Assembly (NCBI GenBank): GCA_021773035.1
Contig: JAJFKU010000016.1
Coordinates: forward strand, 62,001-126,000
Direction of reading: 5' to 3'
DNA: 64,000 nucleotides
Source of the DNA: Woeseiaceae bacterium
Lineage (GTDB): Bacteria; Pseudomonadota; Gammaproteobacteria; Steroidobacterales; Woeseiaceae
The notes under the pieces were generated by a model. It was not told where the DNA came from. It searched no databases and saw only the letters and a list, made by a program, of their open reading frames with translations. Made by a program: the position numbers and the translations under genes. The first letter of the stretch is position 1, and the number at the start of each line of letters is the position of its first letter. Shown here piece by piece: positions 27,441 to 35,577 of this stretch.

Positions 27441-27592
27441 GCTTCTAACAATACAGTCCGCGCGCCGCTTTGCTCGTCCGCTATGGTGAGCGCAGGCCAG
27501 CGAGCTACCAGTCGGATGTTAAACTGTCGGGCGAATGCTGCTGATCCATACGAGCCTCTCACGAGCTTCTGAGAATCGGGACTTACCAAGAA

Positions 27593-28513
27593 TTGTCTAA
27601 CTGGACCTACCCACTCCTTTCCTTGCCGGGTTTCTTCGTTGGCCTGATCCTCATGTCACGCATTGGGCGCTTGGTTCAGATCTTTGTCGACCCAATGAAG
27701 GAGCCCGACACAGAGGAGTCAGCAAGGCAGTCTGTCACCCTGAGTCAGGCCTTAGGAACTCTTACACTCGTGGTTTGTTGGCTGACGATATTCGGGGCGC
27801 TGGCATTCTATGCGAGAGATTGGGAAAGCGGTGCTACAGGCTGGATGTGGTTTTTTGTCGGTATAGCCGCAGCGCCATGCGTGCTGTTTCCGTTGATGCT
27901 CTACCTTTGGCAACGTGAGAATAGGAGGTACGCAGAACACGTCGCGGTTAATCGCGAATTGTCCGCAGCCGATAACAAGTTTGTCTACGAAATCGAATTC
28001 GACTACACGTACATCAACACGATGATCGACCGGTACTTGCAGCAGGAGCCGGCAATTCCAGGCGTTAAATCGATACCGGTAATCCTGGTTTTGGTCTTTG
28101 CAGCAACATGGCTGTTCGCTCCGCTTGGAACAAGCGGCCTCTTTTTCGCTGTTACGGTGGCCATAACGGTCGCCATAGGGCTGTTCTTTATTCGCTTCGC
28201 AACAAGAAAGTCTCTCTTCTCTGACCTTGGGTACGCTTCGCACATGCGCAAGCAGTCGACTTACACTCTTTCTACCGATGGGCTCCACGTAGCAGGTCCC
28301 CGTCCGCCAAGCCCCTATCCATGGCCTGATCTGGTGGAGTGGCCTGAGTTCCGGAAAGCGGTGCTATTTCGAGATGGAATATTGCTGGTGAGACGACCGA
28401 TGTTCGTGTGGCTCCCGAATTCAGCATTGGTGGATGCAAGACCTGAGGAAGTAGCGCATCTTGTCGATAGAAAATCGAAACTGCGGACATCATTGCCGCG
28501 TGGCGAACCTTGA
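27593..28513 (+). CDS. Membrane protein with YcxB-like C-terminus
   Basis: Protein of 306 residues with about five hydrophobic segments: 5-25, 58-75, 84-106 and a pair at 160-205 (IPVILVLVFAATWLFAP and FFAVTVAITVAIGLFF). The C-terminal part (YTLSTDGLHVAGP, PYPWPDLVEW, LLVRRPMFVWLP) has the strand pattern of YcxB-like domains, a PH-like fold of unknown role. The start is TTG at 27593; a later ATG at 27653 would cut the first helix. The 150 bases before it hold nothing I can name. Confidence 0.65.
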   Translation: MSNWTYPLLSLPGFFVGLILMSRIGRLVQIFVDPMKEPDTEESARQSVTLSQALGTLTLVVCWLTIFGALAFYARDWESGATGWMWFFVGIAAAPCVLFPLMLYLWQRENRRYAEHVAVNRELSAADNKFVYEIEFDYTYINTMIDRYLQQEPAIPGVKSIPVILVLVFAATWLFAPLGTSGLFFAVTVAITVAIGLFFIRFATRKSLFSDLGYASHMRKQSTYTLSTDGLHVAGPRPPSPYPWPDLVEWPEFRKAVLFRDGILLVRRPMFVWLPNSALVDARPEEVAHLVDRKSKLRTSLPRGEP

Positions 28514-28864
28514 GAGAGCTTGTCGAAGAAACCGGACGCTGGCCGGTGCTTTCTTCAGTCTGGGGCGGCAGGTCTCAGTCGCTGGAGAAGAACCTTGCCG
28601 AGGAGGACCCGTTTTCCCGGTTCTACTTCGAAGAGGCGCCTGGCGCAAAAGACGTCTCTCCGCGCGCTGATCGAAAAGAGCCGTACGATCCAGGTAAACG
28701 CGTTTCTAAAACGGCTCGACGACCAAACATGAGCTAGATCATTCTATCTCAAGCCCAGTCGCCCGAGTCGACCGATGGGTGTTTGATCAGCTCATCGCGT
28801 CGGACAAGCCACCTGAACATCAATTTGGCTCGTTCGAGTGGTTCGAACCGGATGAGGTAAAATG
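28510..28864 (+). pseudogene. Frameshifted remnant of an unidentified protein gene
   Basis: No single frame covers this 389-base gap (28514-28902), but protein-like segments succeed one another in three frames: LRELVEETGRWPVLSSVWGG with EEDPFSRFYFEEAP (to about 28655), then LRALIEKSRTIQVNAFLKRL (to about 28729), then VARVDRWVFDQLIASDKPP and FGSFEWFEPDEVK ending at a TGA at 28862-28864. Read together they look like one protein of about 115 residues broken by two frameshifts. I do not recognise the family. Its stop overlaps an ATG that opens a 14-codon frame running to the next gene. Confidence 0.4.
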
Positions 28865-28902
28865 ACGACTATCGACCCAGGGCAGGCGCTAGCCGAAAAG
28901 CG

Positions 28903-29343
28903 ATGATCGCTGAACTCAAAGTACCCATGCACGCAGACGAACTCATAAACAAAGTAGCAACTTGGGCTCAAAGCGATGATCGCGTAATTGCCGCGGGCGT
29001 GTGTGGTTCCCATGCACGCGGAGAGGCCCGGCCTGATTCAGATATAGATTTCTGTCTCGTTTGCTCCGATACCGGTGCGCTTCTGGAGGAACGCTCGTGG
29101 ATAAAGAATTTCGGTTCCGATGCGCGGGTAGCCGGGCCTGTGGAAGACTACAATCTTGTGCAATCCATCAGGGTCTTCTACGGTGCGACCGAAGCTGAGT
29201 TCGGCGTTACGGCTGAGGCTTGGATGGAACTCCCGATTGATCGCAGCACCGCACGCGTAATCAACGACGGTCTACGGATACTATATGATCCTGAAGGGCG
29301 ACTCCAAGAAGCTGTTGCGTATTCTGCGTCGATACTTCAATAA
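28903..29343 (+). CDS. Nucleotidyltransferase-fold protein (aminoglycoside/MNT-like)
   Basis: Protein of 146 residues with the polymerase-beta-type nucleotidyltransferase signature GSHARGEARPDSDIDFCLV (Gly-Ser, then Asp-x-Asp) at about 34-52 and a third acidic strand AEFGVT near residue 100. This is the minimal catalytic domain seen in MNT antitoxins and small AadA/ANT-like enzymes. No HEPN partner is adjacent, so the MNT-HEPN toxin-antitoxin reading is not supported. Its last 7 bases overlap the convergent ParB-fold gene. An ATG at 28927 is an alternative start. Confidence 0.75.
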   Translation: MIAELKVPMHADELINKVATWAQSDDRVIAAGVCGSHARGEARPDSDIDFCLVCSDTGALLEERSWIKNFGSDARVAGPVEDYNLVQSIRVFYGATEAEFGVTAEAWMELPIDRSTARVINDGLRILYDPEGRLQEAVAYSASILQ

Positions 29344-29750
29344 CCGTTATCGTAGGGCAAATCGCCAGGATCACAACCCACAAAGTCAGGCTCGGGGTTA
29401 ATTGCGAAACGAACAGCCGGTATCCTGTCAACGCCTTCCCGAACCGCTCTGCACACACGGTGCATTCCATCCATCACTCTTCCGTCACGATCGAGAATAA
29501 TTGGGTAGCTAAGATCTGCTTCGTCGATTAGTTTCATGTGTTGTAACAACGAACGGCAGGTCGGTGAACCCCCTTCGTGCTCGTACCAGTGAGTCTCTTC
29601 CAGTTCATCAATATCGGAGAGTTCGATTTGCTCAACGGGAAAGTTGCGACTCAACTCGATAAGCCGGCGAACATCCCACGCCAGCAAACCCTGATCGGAC
29701 TGTCGAAAATAGTACTGAGCGCGAATCATGGATGAAATCAGATCTGCCAA
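29337..29750 (-). CDS. ParB/sulfiredoxin-fold domain protein
   Basis: Protein of 137 residues. The central segment YPIILDRDGRVMDGMHRVCR matches the ParB N-terminal-like (ParB/Srx) motif with its GxHR-type box, followed by IPAVRF and an acidic tail DPGDLPYDN. Stand-alone proteins of this kind are widespread and uncharacterised; most lack the DNA-binding and dimerisation parts of partition ParB. It is not part of a parAB pair. It lies 24 bases upstream of nothing else on this strand before lysS (convergent overlap with the nucleotidyltransferase at its 3' end). Confidence 0.65.
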   Translation of the reverse strand: MADLISSMIRAQYYFRQSDQGLLAWDVRRLIELSRNFPVEQIELSDIDELEETHWYEHEGGSPTCRSLLQHMKLIDEADLSYPIILDRDGRVMDGMHRVCRAVREGVDRIPAVRFAINPEPDFVGCDPGDLPYDNGY

Positions 29751-29774
29751 ACGCGTCTCCGTGCCTTTCGGTGA

Positions 29775-31292
29775 CTAGTCGAATACTTCCGGTCGCATGT
29801 GCGGGAACAGCAAAACGTCGCGTATCGAAGCCGAGTCGGTCAACAGCATGACCAGCCGGTCAACACCGATACCAATACCCGTCGTCGGCGGCATGCCGTA
29901 TTCCAGTGCCCGGATGTAGTCGTGATCATAAGCCATCGCCTCGTCGTCGCCGGCGGCCTTGTTCTCGACCTGGGCACGAAAACGCGCTGCCTGGTCTTCC
30001 GGGTCGTTGAGCTCGGAGAATCCATTGGCGATCTCACGCCCCGCGACGAAGAACTCAAAGCGATCAGCAACGAAGGGATCGTCGTCGTTCTTTCGCGATA
30101 GCGGCGAAACCTCGGTTGGGTACTGCGTAATAAATGTCGGCTCGCGCAGGTTCTTCTCACCCGTCGCGTCGAATATCTCGATCTGCAGCTTACCGGCGCC
30201 GTAGTTATCCTGTACCGGAACACCGATTTTTTCGCAGTATGCAACCAGGTAGTCACGATCGCGGACCTTCGACATGTCGAATTCCGGATTGTAGGTCTGG
30301 ATCGCTTCCTCGACCGTCATGCGCCTGAACGGCTTGCCGAAATCGAACTCCTCTCCCTGGTAGCTCACAATCGTCGTACCGAGAACCGCTTCGGACATGC
30401 CGTGCAACATGGCCTCGGTCATGTCCATCCAGTCCCGGTAGTCCGCGTAGGCACGATAAGCCTCCAGCATCGTAAACTCGGGATTGTGCTGTGTTGAAAC
30501 ACCTTCGTTGCGAAAGTTACGGTTGATTTCGTAAACGCGGTCGAAGCCACCGACGATGAGTCGCTTCAGGTTCAGCTCGGGCGCGATGCGCAGATAGAGC
30601 TGCATATCGAGCGCGTTGTGGTGTGTCTTGAACGGCCGCGCATTCGCGCCACCGGGCATCGTCTGCAACATCGGCGTTTCGACTTCGAGGAAATCGGCGG
30701 CTTCCAGGAACGACCGCATATAGGTGGTGACCTGCGAGCGCACCTCGAAAACCCTGCGGCTGGTTTCGCTGATGATCAGGTCCACGTAGCGTTGCCGATA
30801 GCGGGTCTCCTGATCGGACAGACCGTGCCACTTTTCCGGCAACGGCCGGAGGGACTTCGTTAGCAACCGAAGCTCGTCAGCAAGAACGGTTAGTTCCCCC
30901 TTATTGGTCCTGAAGAGTTCCCCACTCGCGGCAACAATGTCACCGACATCCCATTTCTTGAAGGCCTGATAAATGCCCTCCGGCAGCCGATCACGCTCAA
31001 GGCGCAATTGAATGACTCCCGAGCGATCCTGCAGGCCCACGAAACTGGCCTTACCCATGACATTCTTCCTCATCATGCGTCCGGATACCGAAACATTGAT
31101 GTGCTCTTCTCTAAGCAGCTCATCTTCGTGCTTTTCAAACGTCTGATGCAGCTGGCCGGCCAGTGCATTGCGGCGAAAATCGTTCGGATAGGCATTCCCT
31201 GTTTCCCGCAGGGCATCGAGCTTGCCGCGCCGTTCCGCGATCAGCTTGTTCTCATCCACATTCCCAGGGTTCTTCTTGTTGTCGTTACTCAC
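29775..31292 (-). CDS. lysS: Lysyl-tRNA synthetase (class II)
   Basis: Charges tRNA-Lys. The 505-residue protein has the N-terminal OB anticodon-binding domain ([20 protein letters not shown]), class II motif 2 ([20 protein letters not shown]) and motif 3 ([15 protein letters not shown]). It begins with GTG, 6 bases after the prfB stop, an arrangement shared with E. coli prfB-lysS. Confidence 0.98.
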   Translation of the reverse strand: MSNDNKKNPGNVDENKLIAERRGKLDALRETGNAYPNDFRRNALAGQLHQTFEKHEDELLREEHINVSVSGRMMRKNVMGKASFVGLQDRSGVIQLRLERDRLPEGIYQAFKKWDVGDIVAASGELFRTNKGELTVLADELRLLTKSLRPLPEKWHGLSDQETRYRQRYVDLIISETSRRVFEVRSQVTTYMRSFLEAADFLEVETPMLQTMPGGANARPFKTHHNALDMQLYLRIAPELNLKRLIVGGFDRVYEINRNFRNEGVSTQHNPEFTMLEAYRAYADYRDWMDMTEAMLHGMSEAVLGTTIVSYQGEEFDFGKPFRRMTVEEAIQTYNPEFDMSKVRDRDYLVAYCEKIGVPVQDNYGAGKLQIEIFDATGEKNLREPTFITQYPTEVSPLSRKNDDDPFVADRFEFFVAGREIANGFSELNDPEDQAARFRAQVENKAAGDDEAMAYDHDYIRALEYGMPPTTGIGIGVDRLVMLLTDSASIRDVLLFPHMRPEVFD

Positions 31293-31298
31293 AGCTGT

Positions 31299-32394
31299 TT
31301 ACAGTCCTTGTTTCAAGCTCGCCTCGATAAAAGCATCCAGGCCACCGTCCAGTACGGCCTGAGTGTTACCGGTTTCGACGCCGGTACGCAAATCCTTAAT
31401 GCGGCTCTGATCAAGGACATAGGAGCGAATCTGACTTCCCCAGCCGACATCGGCCTTGCTTTCCTCGACGATCGAAGCCGCTGCCCGGCGCTCCTGCATC
31501 TCGAGTTCGTATAATTTCGCCTTCAACTGGTTCATCGCCGTGGCCTTGTTCTTGTGCTGCGAACGGTCATTTTGACACTGCACGACCGTGTTGGTCGGCA
31601 GATGCGTAATACGCACGGCAGATTCCGTGCGATTCACATGCTGCCCGCCAGCGCCGCTGGCGCGATAGACATCGATACGCAGATCCGACGGGTCGATTTC
31701 GATATCGATGTTGTCATCGACCTCCGGCGACACGAAAATGGACGAGAACGACGTGTGGCGGCGATTACCGGAGTCGAACGGTGACTTTCTGACGAGGCGA
31801 TGCACGCCGGTCTCGGTGCGCAGCCAGCCATAGGCGTAGTCGCCGACGATATGCACCGTCGCGCTCTTGATCCCGGCAACGTCGCCCGCCGAGGCCTCGA
31901 TGACTTCTGCCTTGAAATCGTGCGCCTCGGCCCAGCGGAGATACATACGTAACAGCATCTCGGACCAGTCCTGAGCCTCGGTGCCACCGGCACCGGACTG
32001 AATATCGAGATAGGCGTTGTTGGCGTCCATTTCACCGGAGAACATGCGGCGAAATTCGAGGCCCGCGACAATTTTTTCGCATTTCTCAAGGTCGGCCACG
32101 ACTTCTCCGACCGTTTCGCTGTCGTCTTCTTCAACGGCCAGCGCGAGTAGTCCCTCAGCATCGACCAGCCCTGTCGTCAGCTCATCCAGCCCGGCAACGA
32201 CCTGCTCGAGTTGCGAGCGCTCCCGGCCAAGTGCCTGTGCTCTGTCCGGCTCGCTCCAGACGTCGGGTTGTTCGAGCTCGCGCTCAACTTCAGTCAGGCG
32301 TTCCGCCTTGGCCTCGTAGTCAAAGATACCTCCTCAACGCGTCACTGCGTTCGGTGAGGTCGCTTATCGATTGCTTTATCTGACTGGTTTCCAT
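31299..32394 (-). CDS. prfB: Peptide chain release factor 2 with programmed +1 frameshift
   Basis: RF2 terminates translation at UGA and UAA. The gene runs from ATG at 32394 for 24 codons to an in-frame TGA (32320-32322), then continues in the +1 frame to 31299, giving 364 residues against 365 in E. coli. Visible motifs are the SPF recognition motif in [14 protein letters not shown] and the catalytic [14 protein letters not shown]. The first 24 residues ([20 protein letters not shown] and on) match family N-termini, and after the shift [20 protein letters not shown] matches too. Expression is self-regulated by RF2 level through the frameshift. Confidence 0.97.
32319..32334 (-). promoter_or_regulatory. 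prfB programmed frameshift site
   Basis: On the minus strand AGGAGG (32329-32334), an internal Shine-Dalgarno, is followed three bases later by CTT TGA C (32319-32325). The ribosome slips from CTT into the +1 frame to read GAC. Sequence and spacing are the canonical RF2 arrangement. Confidence 0.97.
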
Positions 32395-32449
32395 TGTCGT
32401 TCTCAGAATGACGCGGGGAATGGCCGCCCGGCAAAAAGGCGCGATCTTA

Positions 32450-34168
32450 TCATGCGGCGGCGCCGTGTAAGGGCGCAATCTGCTCAACCACCAGCTGCGG
32501 GTTTTCCACTCCCCTGAATTCGTTCACATCGAGCCGGTAGGCGAGCTGGACGACACCGCGATACGCCGGCCCCGCCTGATTGAATGCAATGGCATCGACA
32601 ATTGCACCGCCGGCAGACGGCCGGACTCGCAGTTTCAGGTGATTCTCGCCGACCGTACGCTGCTCGACGACAGTAAACTCACCGCTCCACATCGGTTCAG
32701 GAAAAGCCGAGCCCCAGGGCCCGGCATCGCGCAAGGAACGCGCAAAACTCAGGCTGATGGCGGTATCGGGAAGAGCGCCATCAGAAACGATCGCACCGCT
32801 GAAGTCCGCATCCGGATACAGGCGGCGCATCTGATTGGCCGCCGCTGTCTTAAAAGTCTCGAGCTCAGAGGCGGCGATCGTCAGGCCCGCGGCCATGGCA
32901 TGGCCGCCGAACTTATCTATGAGTCCGGGTTTGGTCGCTGAAATCGCCTCCAGCAGATCGCGAATGTGCACACCGGGGATAGAACGACCGGAGCCTTTAA
33001 GCGTATCCGTATTCTCGCGCGCGAACGCAATCACCGGACGATGACAACGCTCGCGAACGCGCGCTGCGATCAGACCGACGACACCCTGATGCCAGGACTC
33101 GTTATAGACGCACACGCAATCAGGCCAGCGTTGTTCGCCCAGTTGATCGACATACCTGAACGCCTGCTCGCGCATTGTCGCCTCAATATCGCGGCGTTCA
33201 CTGTTGATCTGATCCAGCACGCGCGCGTATTCACTCGCCGTTTCAGCGCTATCGGTCAACAGACACTCGATACCGATCGAAATATCCTCAAGGCGTCCAG
33301 CCGCGTTGATGCGCGGCCCCGCGGCAAAACCAAGGTCGCTGCTGACGCAGCGTTGCAGCGTGCGTCCGGAATGCTTTAGCAACGCTTCGATGCCCGGTAC
33401 CGCGCGACCGGCCCGCATGCGCATCAGGCCCTGTTGCACGAGGATTCGGTTGTTGTGATCCAGCGGCACCACATCGGCAACGGTACCGAGGGCCACCAGG
33501 TCGAGATAACGCGCCGGCACTTTGGCAGCGCCCTTCTCTCCCTGGTCCTCAAGCATGCGACCCAGCCTGGCCAGCAGGTAAAACGCAACGCCGACGCCGG
33601 CGAGATTGCGGCTGGGAAAACGGCTTCCCTTGAGATTCGGGTTGACGATCACGGCCGCCGCCGGCAACTCCTCGCCGGGTAAATGGTGGTCCGTAACCAA
33701 CACCGGAATTCCCAGCGCGTTTGCGGTCGCGACGCCGTCGATGCTCGAAACACCATTGTCGACGGTGATCAGCAGTTGCGGTGAACGTTGCGCGGCGACT
33801 TTGACGATTTCAGGCGTCAAACCGTAGCCATACTCGAATCTGTTCGGCACCAGGTACTCGACATCTCGGAAACCGAAAGCGCGTAAGCACCGCAGCATGA
33901 GCGCCGTACTGGTCGCACCATCGACATCGAAATCGCCGACGACAACGATCCGTTGTTCGCGCTTCGACAGCACCAGACTCGCGGCGGCGTCGATGTTTTC
34001 AAGCGCGCTCAGCGGCGCGAGCTGCGCCAGGCTGTAGTCCAGTTCCGCGGATGTCTGCACGCCACGCGTCGCAAACAGGCGGGCATGCAGCGGATCGATG
34101 TCGCCAAACCTTTCAAGAACCGACTGCGGCGGTGTCGTTCTGCAGATGATCGGTCGCGCCGCTTTCAT
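32450..34168 (-). CDS. recJ: Single-stranded-DNA-specific exonuclease RecJ
   Basis: 5'-3' ssDNA exonuclease of 572 residues for RecF-pathway recombination and mismatch repair. DHH-family motifs are visible: GDFDVDGATSTALMLR (motif I), VTDHHLPGEE (the DHH box), and the DHHA1 region with GGHAMAAGLTIA. The C-terminal OB-like domain is present. Its ATG overlaps the stop of the RpfE-like gene (ATGA), and prfB follows after 55 bases. Confidence 0.97.
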   Translation of the reverse strand: MKAARPIICRTTPPQSVLERFGDIDPLHARLFATRGVQTSAELDYSLAQLAPLSALENIDAAASLVLSKREQRIVVVGDFDVDGATSTALMLRCLRAFGFRDVEYLVPNRFEYGYGLTPEIVKVAAQRSPQLLITVDNGVSSIDGVATANALGIPVLVTDHHLPGEELPAAAVIVNPNLKGSRFPSRNLAGVGVAFYLLARLGRMLEDQGEKGAAKVPARYLDLVALGTVADVVPLDHNNRILVQQGLMRMRAGRAVPGIEALLKHSGRTLQRCVSSDLGFAAGPRINAAGRLEDISIGIECLLTDSAETASEYARVLDQINSERRDIEATMREQAFRYVDQLGEQRWPDCVCVYNESWHQGVVGLIAARVRERCHRPVIAFARENTDTLKGSGRSIPGVHIRDLLEAISATKPGLIDKFGGHAMAAGLTIAASELETFKTAAANQMRRLYPDADFSGAIVSDGALPDTAISLSFARSLRDAGPWGSAFPEPMWSGEFTVVEQRTVGENHLKLRVRPSAGGAIVDAIAFNQAGPAYRGVVQLAYRLDVNEFRGVENPQLVVEQIAPLHGAAA

Positions 34169-35139
34169 TCCGCAGCGCTACCGTCAAGCAAGTGCGCATC
34201 GCGTCGCCAGAACCTGAGCGCCTGAGACCGACGAACGTCGGCCCGTAAACCGTCCCGAAACAACAGCGTAAGACTGCTCAAGCGCCGCGATTGGAGCGCT
34301 TTACGAAGCTCTAGCAGACAGTTTTCGAGAAGCTCCGGACAGTCGTCGAATTCCGGCGTTTCCGCAACGAAGCCCGCGACGGACTTTTCTAGGCATGTCG
34401 CGATGTCGCCCGGCCAGCGCTCGACAACACCGGTGCCCGAGTACCAGTATCCGGCCAGCAGCGCGTCATCCGAAAACAGCGGCGGCTGCACACGCGTGAC
34501 CTGCTCCGGTGCCTTTCCGCCGCCCCACAGCCACAACGAGTTTATCGGTGGCTGACCGCCTTCCTCGCGGGCCTCGTTCACATCGTGCTCGTGCAGCGCC
34601 ATTTCAATTTCTCCGATCAGTTTGCGGTGCTCCGCCGCGCCCTTTCCGCTCGGCAGGAACCCGTCTGGTTTTTGCTGATCGACGACATATGCAGGAACCG
34701 TCGCGGTAGCAATTGGGTTCACCGCACTCAGGTATCCGTAGCTACCCAGGCGCATGAAGCCGTACATCCTGTCGTCGGCCAACGTCTCCTGAAGATAGTC
34801 GATAAGCGCCCGTAGCTCTGCAGCAGGCACGCCGGTGCGCCGCAGCGCGTGCAGACACAGATGATCGAGCCTCGGTTCCAGGTACGCCGGATCGGCGGCG
34901 GCGATCCACTTCGTCGGACGATCGCCTGTCTGGCCCCACATGCGCAGCGCGGCAAAGCCGGTACCCGGGTACGGCAGCTCGAGTTCCCGCGTAATGCGAG
35001 CGAGCAATTCCTCGCGACGGCTTTCGTATGTCAGCTCCGAGCGGGCGAGCCAGGCACGTAAGGAGCGACTCTGCAATTGCCCCCCCGCTGCCGGTGGCAG
35101 GACTACGATCGCGGCGTTTTTGTCATATGATGCGTTCAT
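34165..35139 (-). CDS. RpfE-like protein (COG4255-type)
   Basis: Protein of 324 residues with the characteristic PPINSLWLWGGG near residue 196, no signal peptide and no catalytic motif that I know. Proteins of this kind are annotated as RpfE or as distant phosphoglycerate-mutase-like, and in Xanthomonas rpfE lies beside recJ in the rpf cluster. None of the rpfB/F/C/G genes of diffusible-signal-factor signalling is in this window, so the tie is to recJ only. The stop overlaps recJ as ATGA. Its start is 31 bases from the preferred start of the divergent DUF498 gene. Biochemical role unknown. Confidence 0.75.
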   Translation of the reverse strand: MNASYDKNAAIVVLPPAAGGQLQSRSLRAWLARSELTYESRREELLARITRELELPYPGTGFAALRMWGQTGDRPTKWIAAADPAYLEPRLDHLCLHALRRTGVPAAELRALIDYLQETLADDRMYGFMRLGSYGYLSAVNPIATATVPAYVVDQQKPDGFLPSGKGAAEHRKLIGEIEMALHEHDVNEAREEGGQPPINSLWLWGGGKAPEQVTRVQPPLFSDDALLAGYWYSGTGVVERWPGDIATCLEKSVAGFVAETPEFDDCPELLENCLLELRKALQSRRLSSLTLLFRDGLRADVRRSQALRFWRRDAHLLDGSAAE

Positions 35140-35169
35140 TGATGAGCGCAGATGGTAAGGGAAGCGCAG

Positions 35170-35550
35170 GTGAAATTCACAAGAGAATTACCGGGAACAC
35201 TGACTATCCGCAGCGTCGATACGGACGGCATACGGATAAAACTCGGGGCGGATGACAATGTCTGGACTACGGCGGTCGCCCTGACGCCGCATGAAGTTAT
35301 CGAACACTGGCAGGCACCGGCGATAAGCGATCTCGTTGCCGATCACTTCGACGAGCTGCTGGAATACGCACCTGAGCTGGTGCTCCTGGGTACTGGCGCG
35401 AAAGGACAGTTCCCACCACGAGACCTCATGTTCGCATTCGCACGTCGCGGTGTCGGTCTGGAAGTGATGGATACACCGGCCGCCGCGCGGACTTTCAATG
35501 TCCTCGCTGGCGAAGGCAGAAAGGTCGCGGCCGTCCTGTATACGAACTAA
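35170..35550 (+). CDS. DUF498 / Mth938-domain protein
   Basis: Protein of 126 residues with the family's core PELVLLGTGAKGQFPP and the C-terminal VMDTPAAARTFNVLAGEGRK. Related bacterial proteins have no known enzyme activity; the eukaryotic relative NDUFAF3 assists complex I assembly. The GTG at 35170 is chosen because AAGG lies 9 bases before it and the product starts MKFTRELPG as in relatives; the frame is also open from an ATG at 35152. It is divergent from the RpfE-like gene. Confidence 0.82.
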   Translation: MKFTRELPGTLTIRSVDTDGIRIKLGADDNVWTTAVALTPHEVIEHWQAPAISDLVADHFDELLEYAPELVLLGTGAKGQFPPRDLMFAFARRGVGLEVMDTPAAARTFNVLAGEGRKVAAVLYTN

Positions 35551-35568
35551 AGGGGTTCAGAGCCCTTT
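35549..35568. terminator. Bidirectional terminator-like hairpin
   Basis: AAAGGG (35549-35554) and CCCTTT (35563-35568) form a 6-bp stem with an 8-base loop, followed by T or A residues on each side. It lies between the converging DUF498 stop and rpoS stop. The sequence GGGGTTCAGAGCCC within it nearly repeats at the right edge of the window. Confidence 0.5.
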
Positions 35569-35577
35569 TGGGGGTCG

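Noticed and set aside
27441-27592. Possible integron attC-like site (TTCTAAC ... GTTAAAC)
   Set aside because: The first core breaks the RYYYAAC pattern and the arms between the cores do not pair; no integrase or other cassette sites are present.
28837-28856. tRNA T-arm-like GGTTCGAACC
   Set aside because: The flanking bases do not form a T stem and no D arm, anticodon arm or acceptor stem is found; it lies in the decayed gene.
28903-29750. MNT-HEPN toxin-antitoxin pair
   Set aside because: The neighbour has a ParB/Srx motif, not the HEPN RxxxxxH motif, and it is on the opposite strand.
28277-35550. Diffusible-signal (Rpf) quorum-sensing cluster
   Set aside because: Only the RpfE-like gene is present; no RpfF, RpfC, RpfG or RpfB homologue can be seen.
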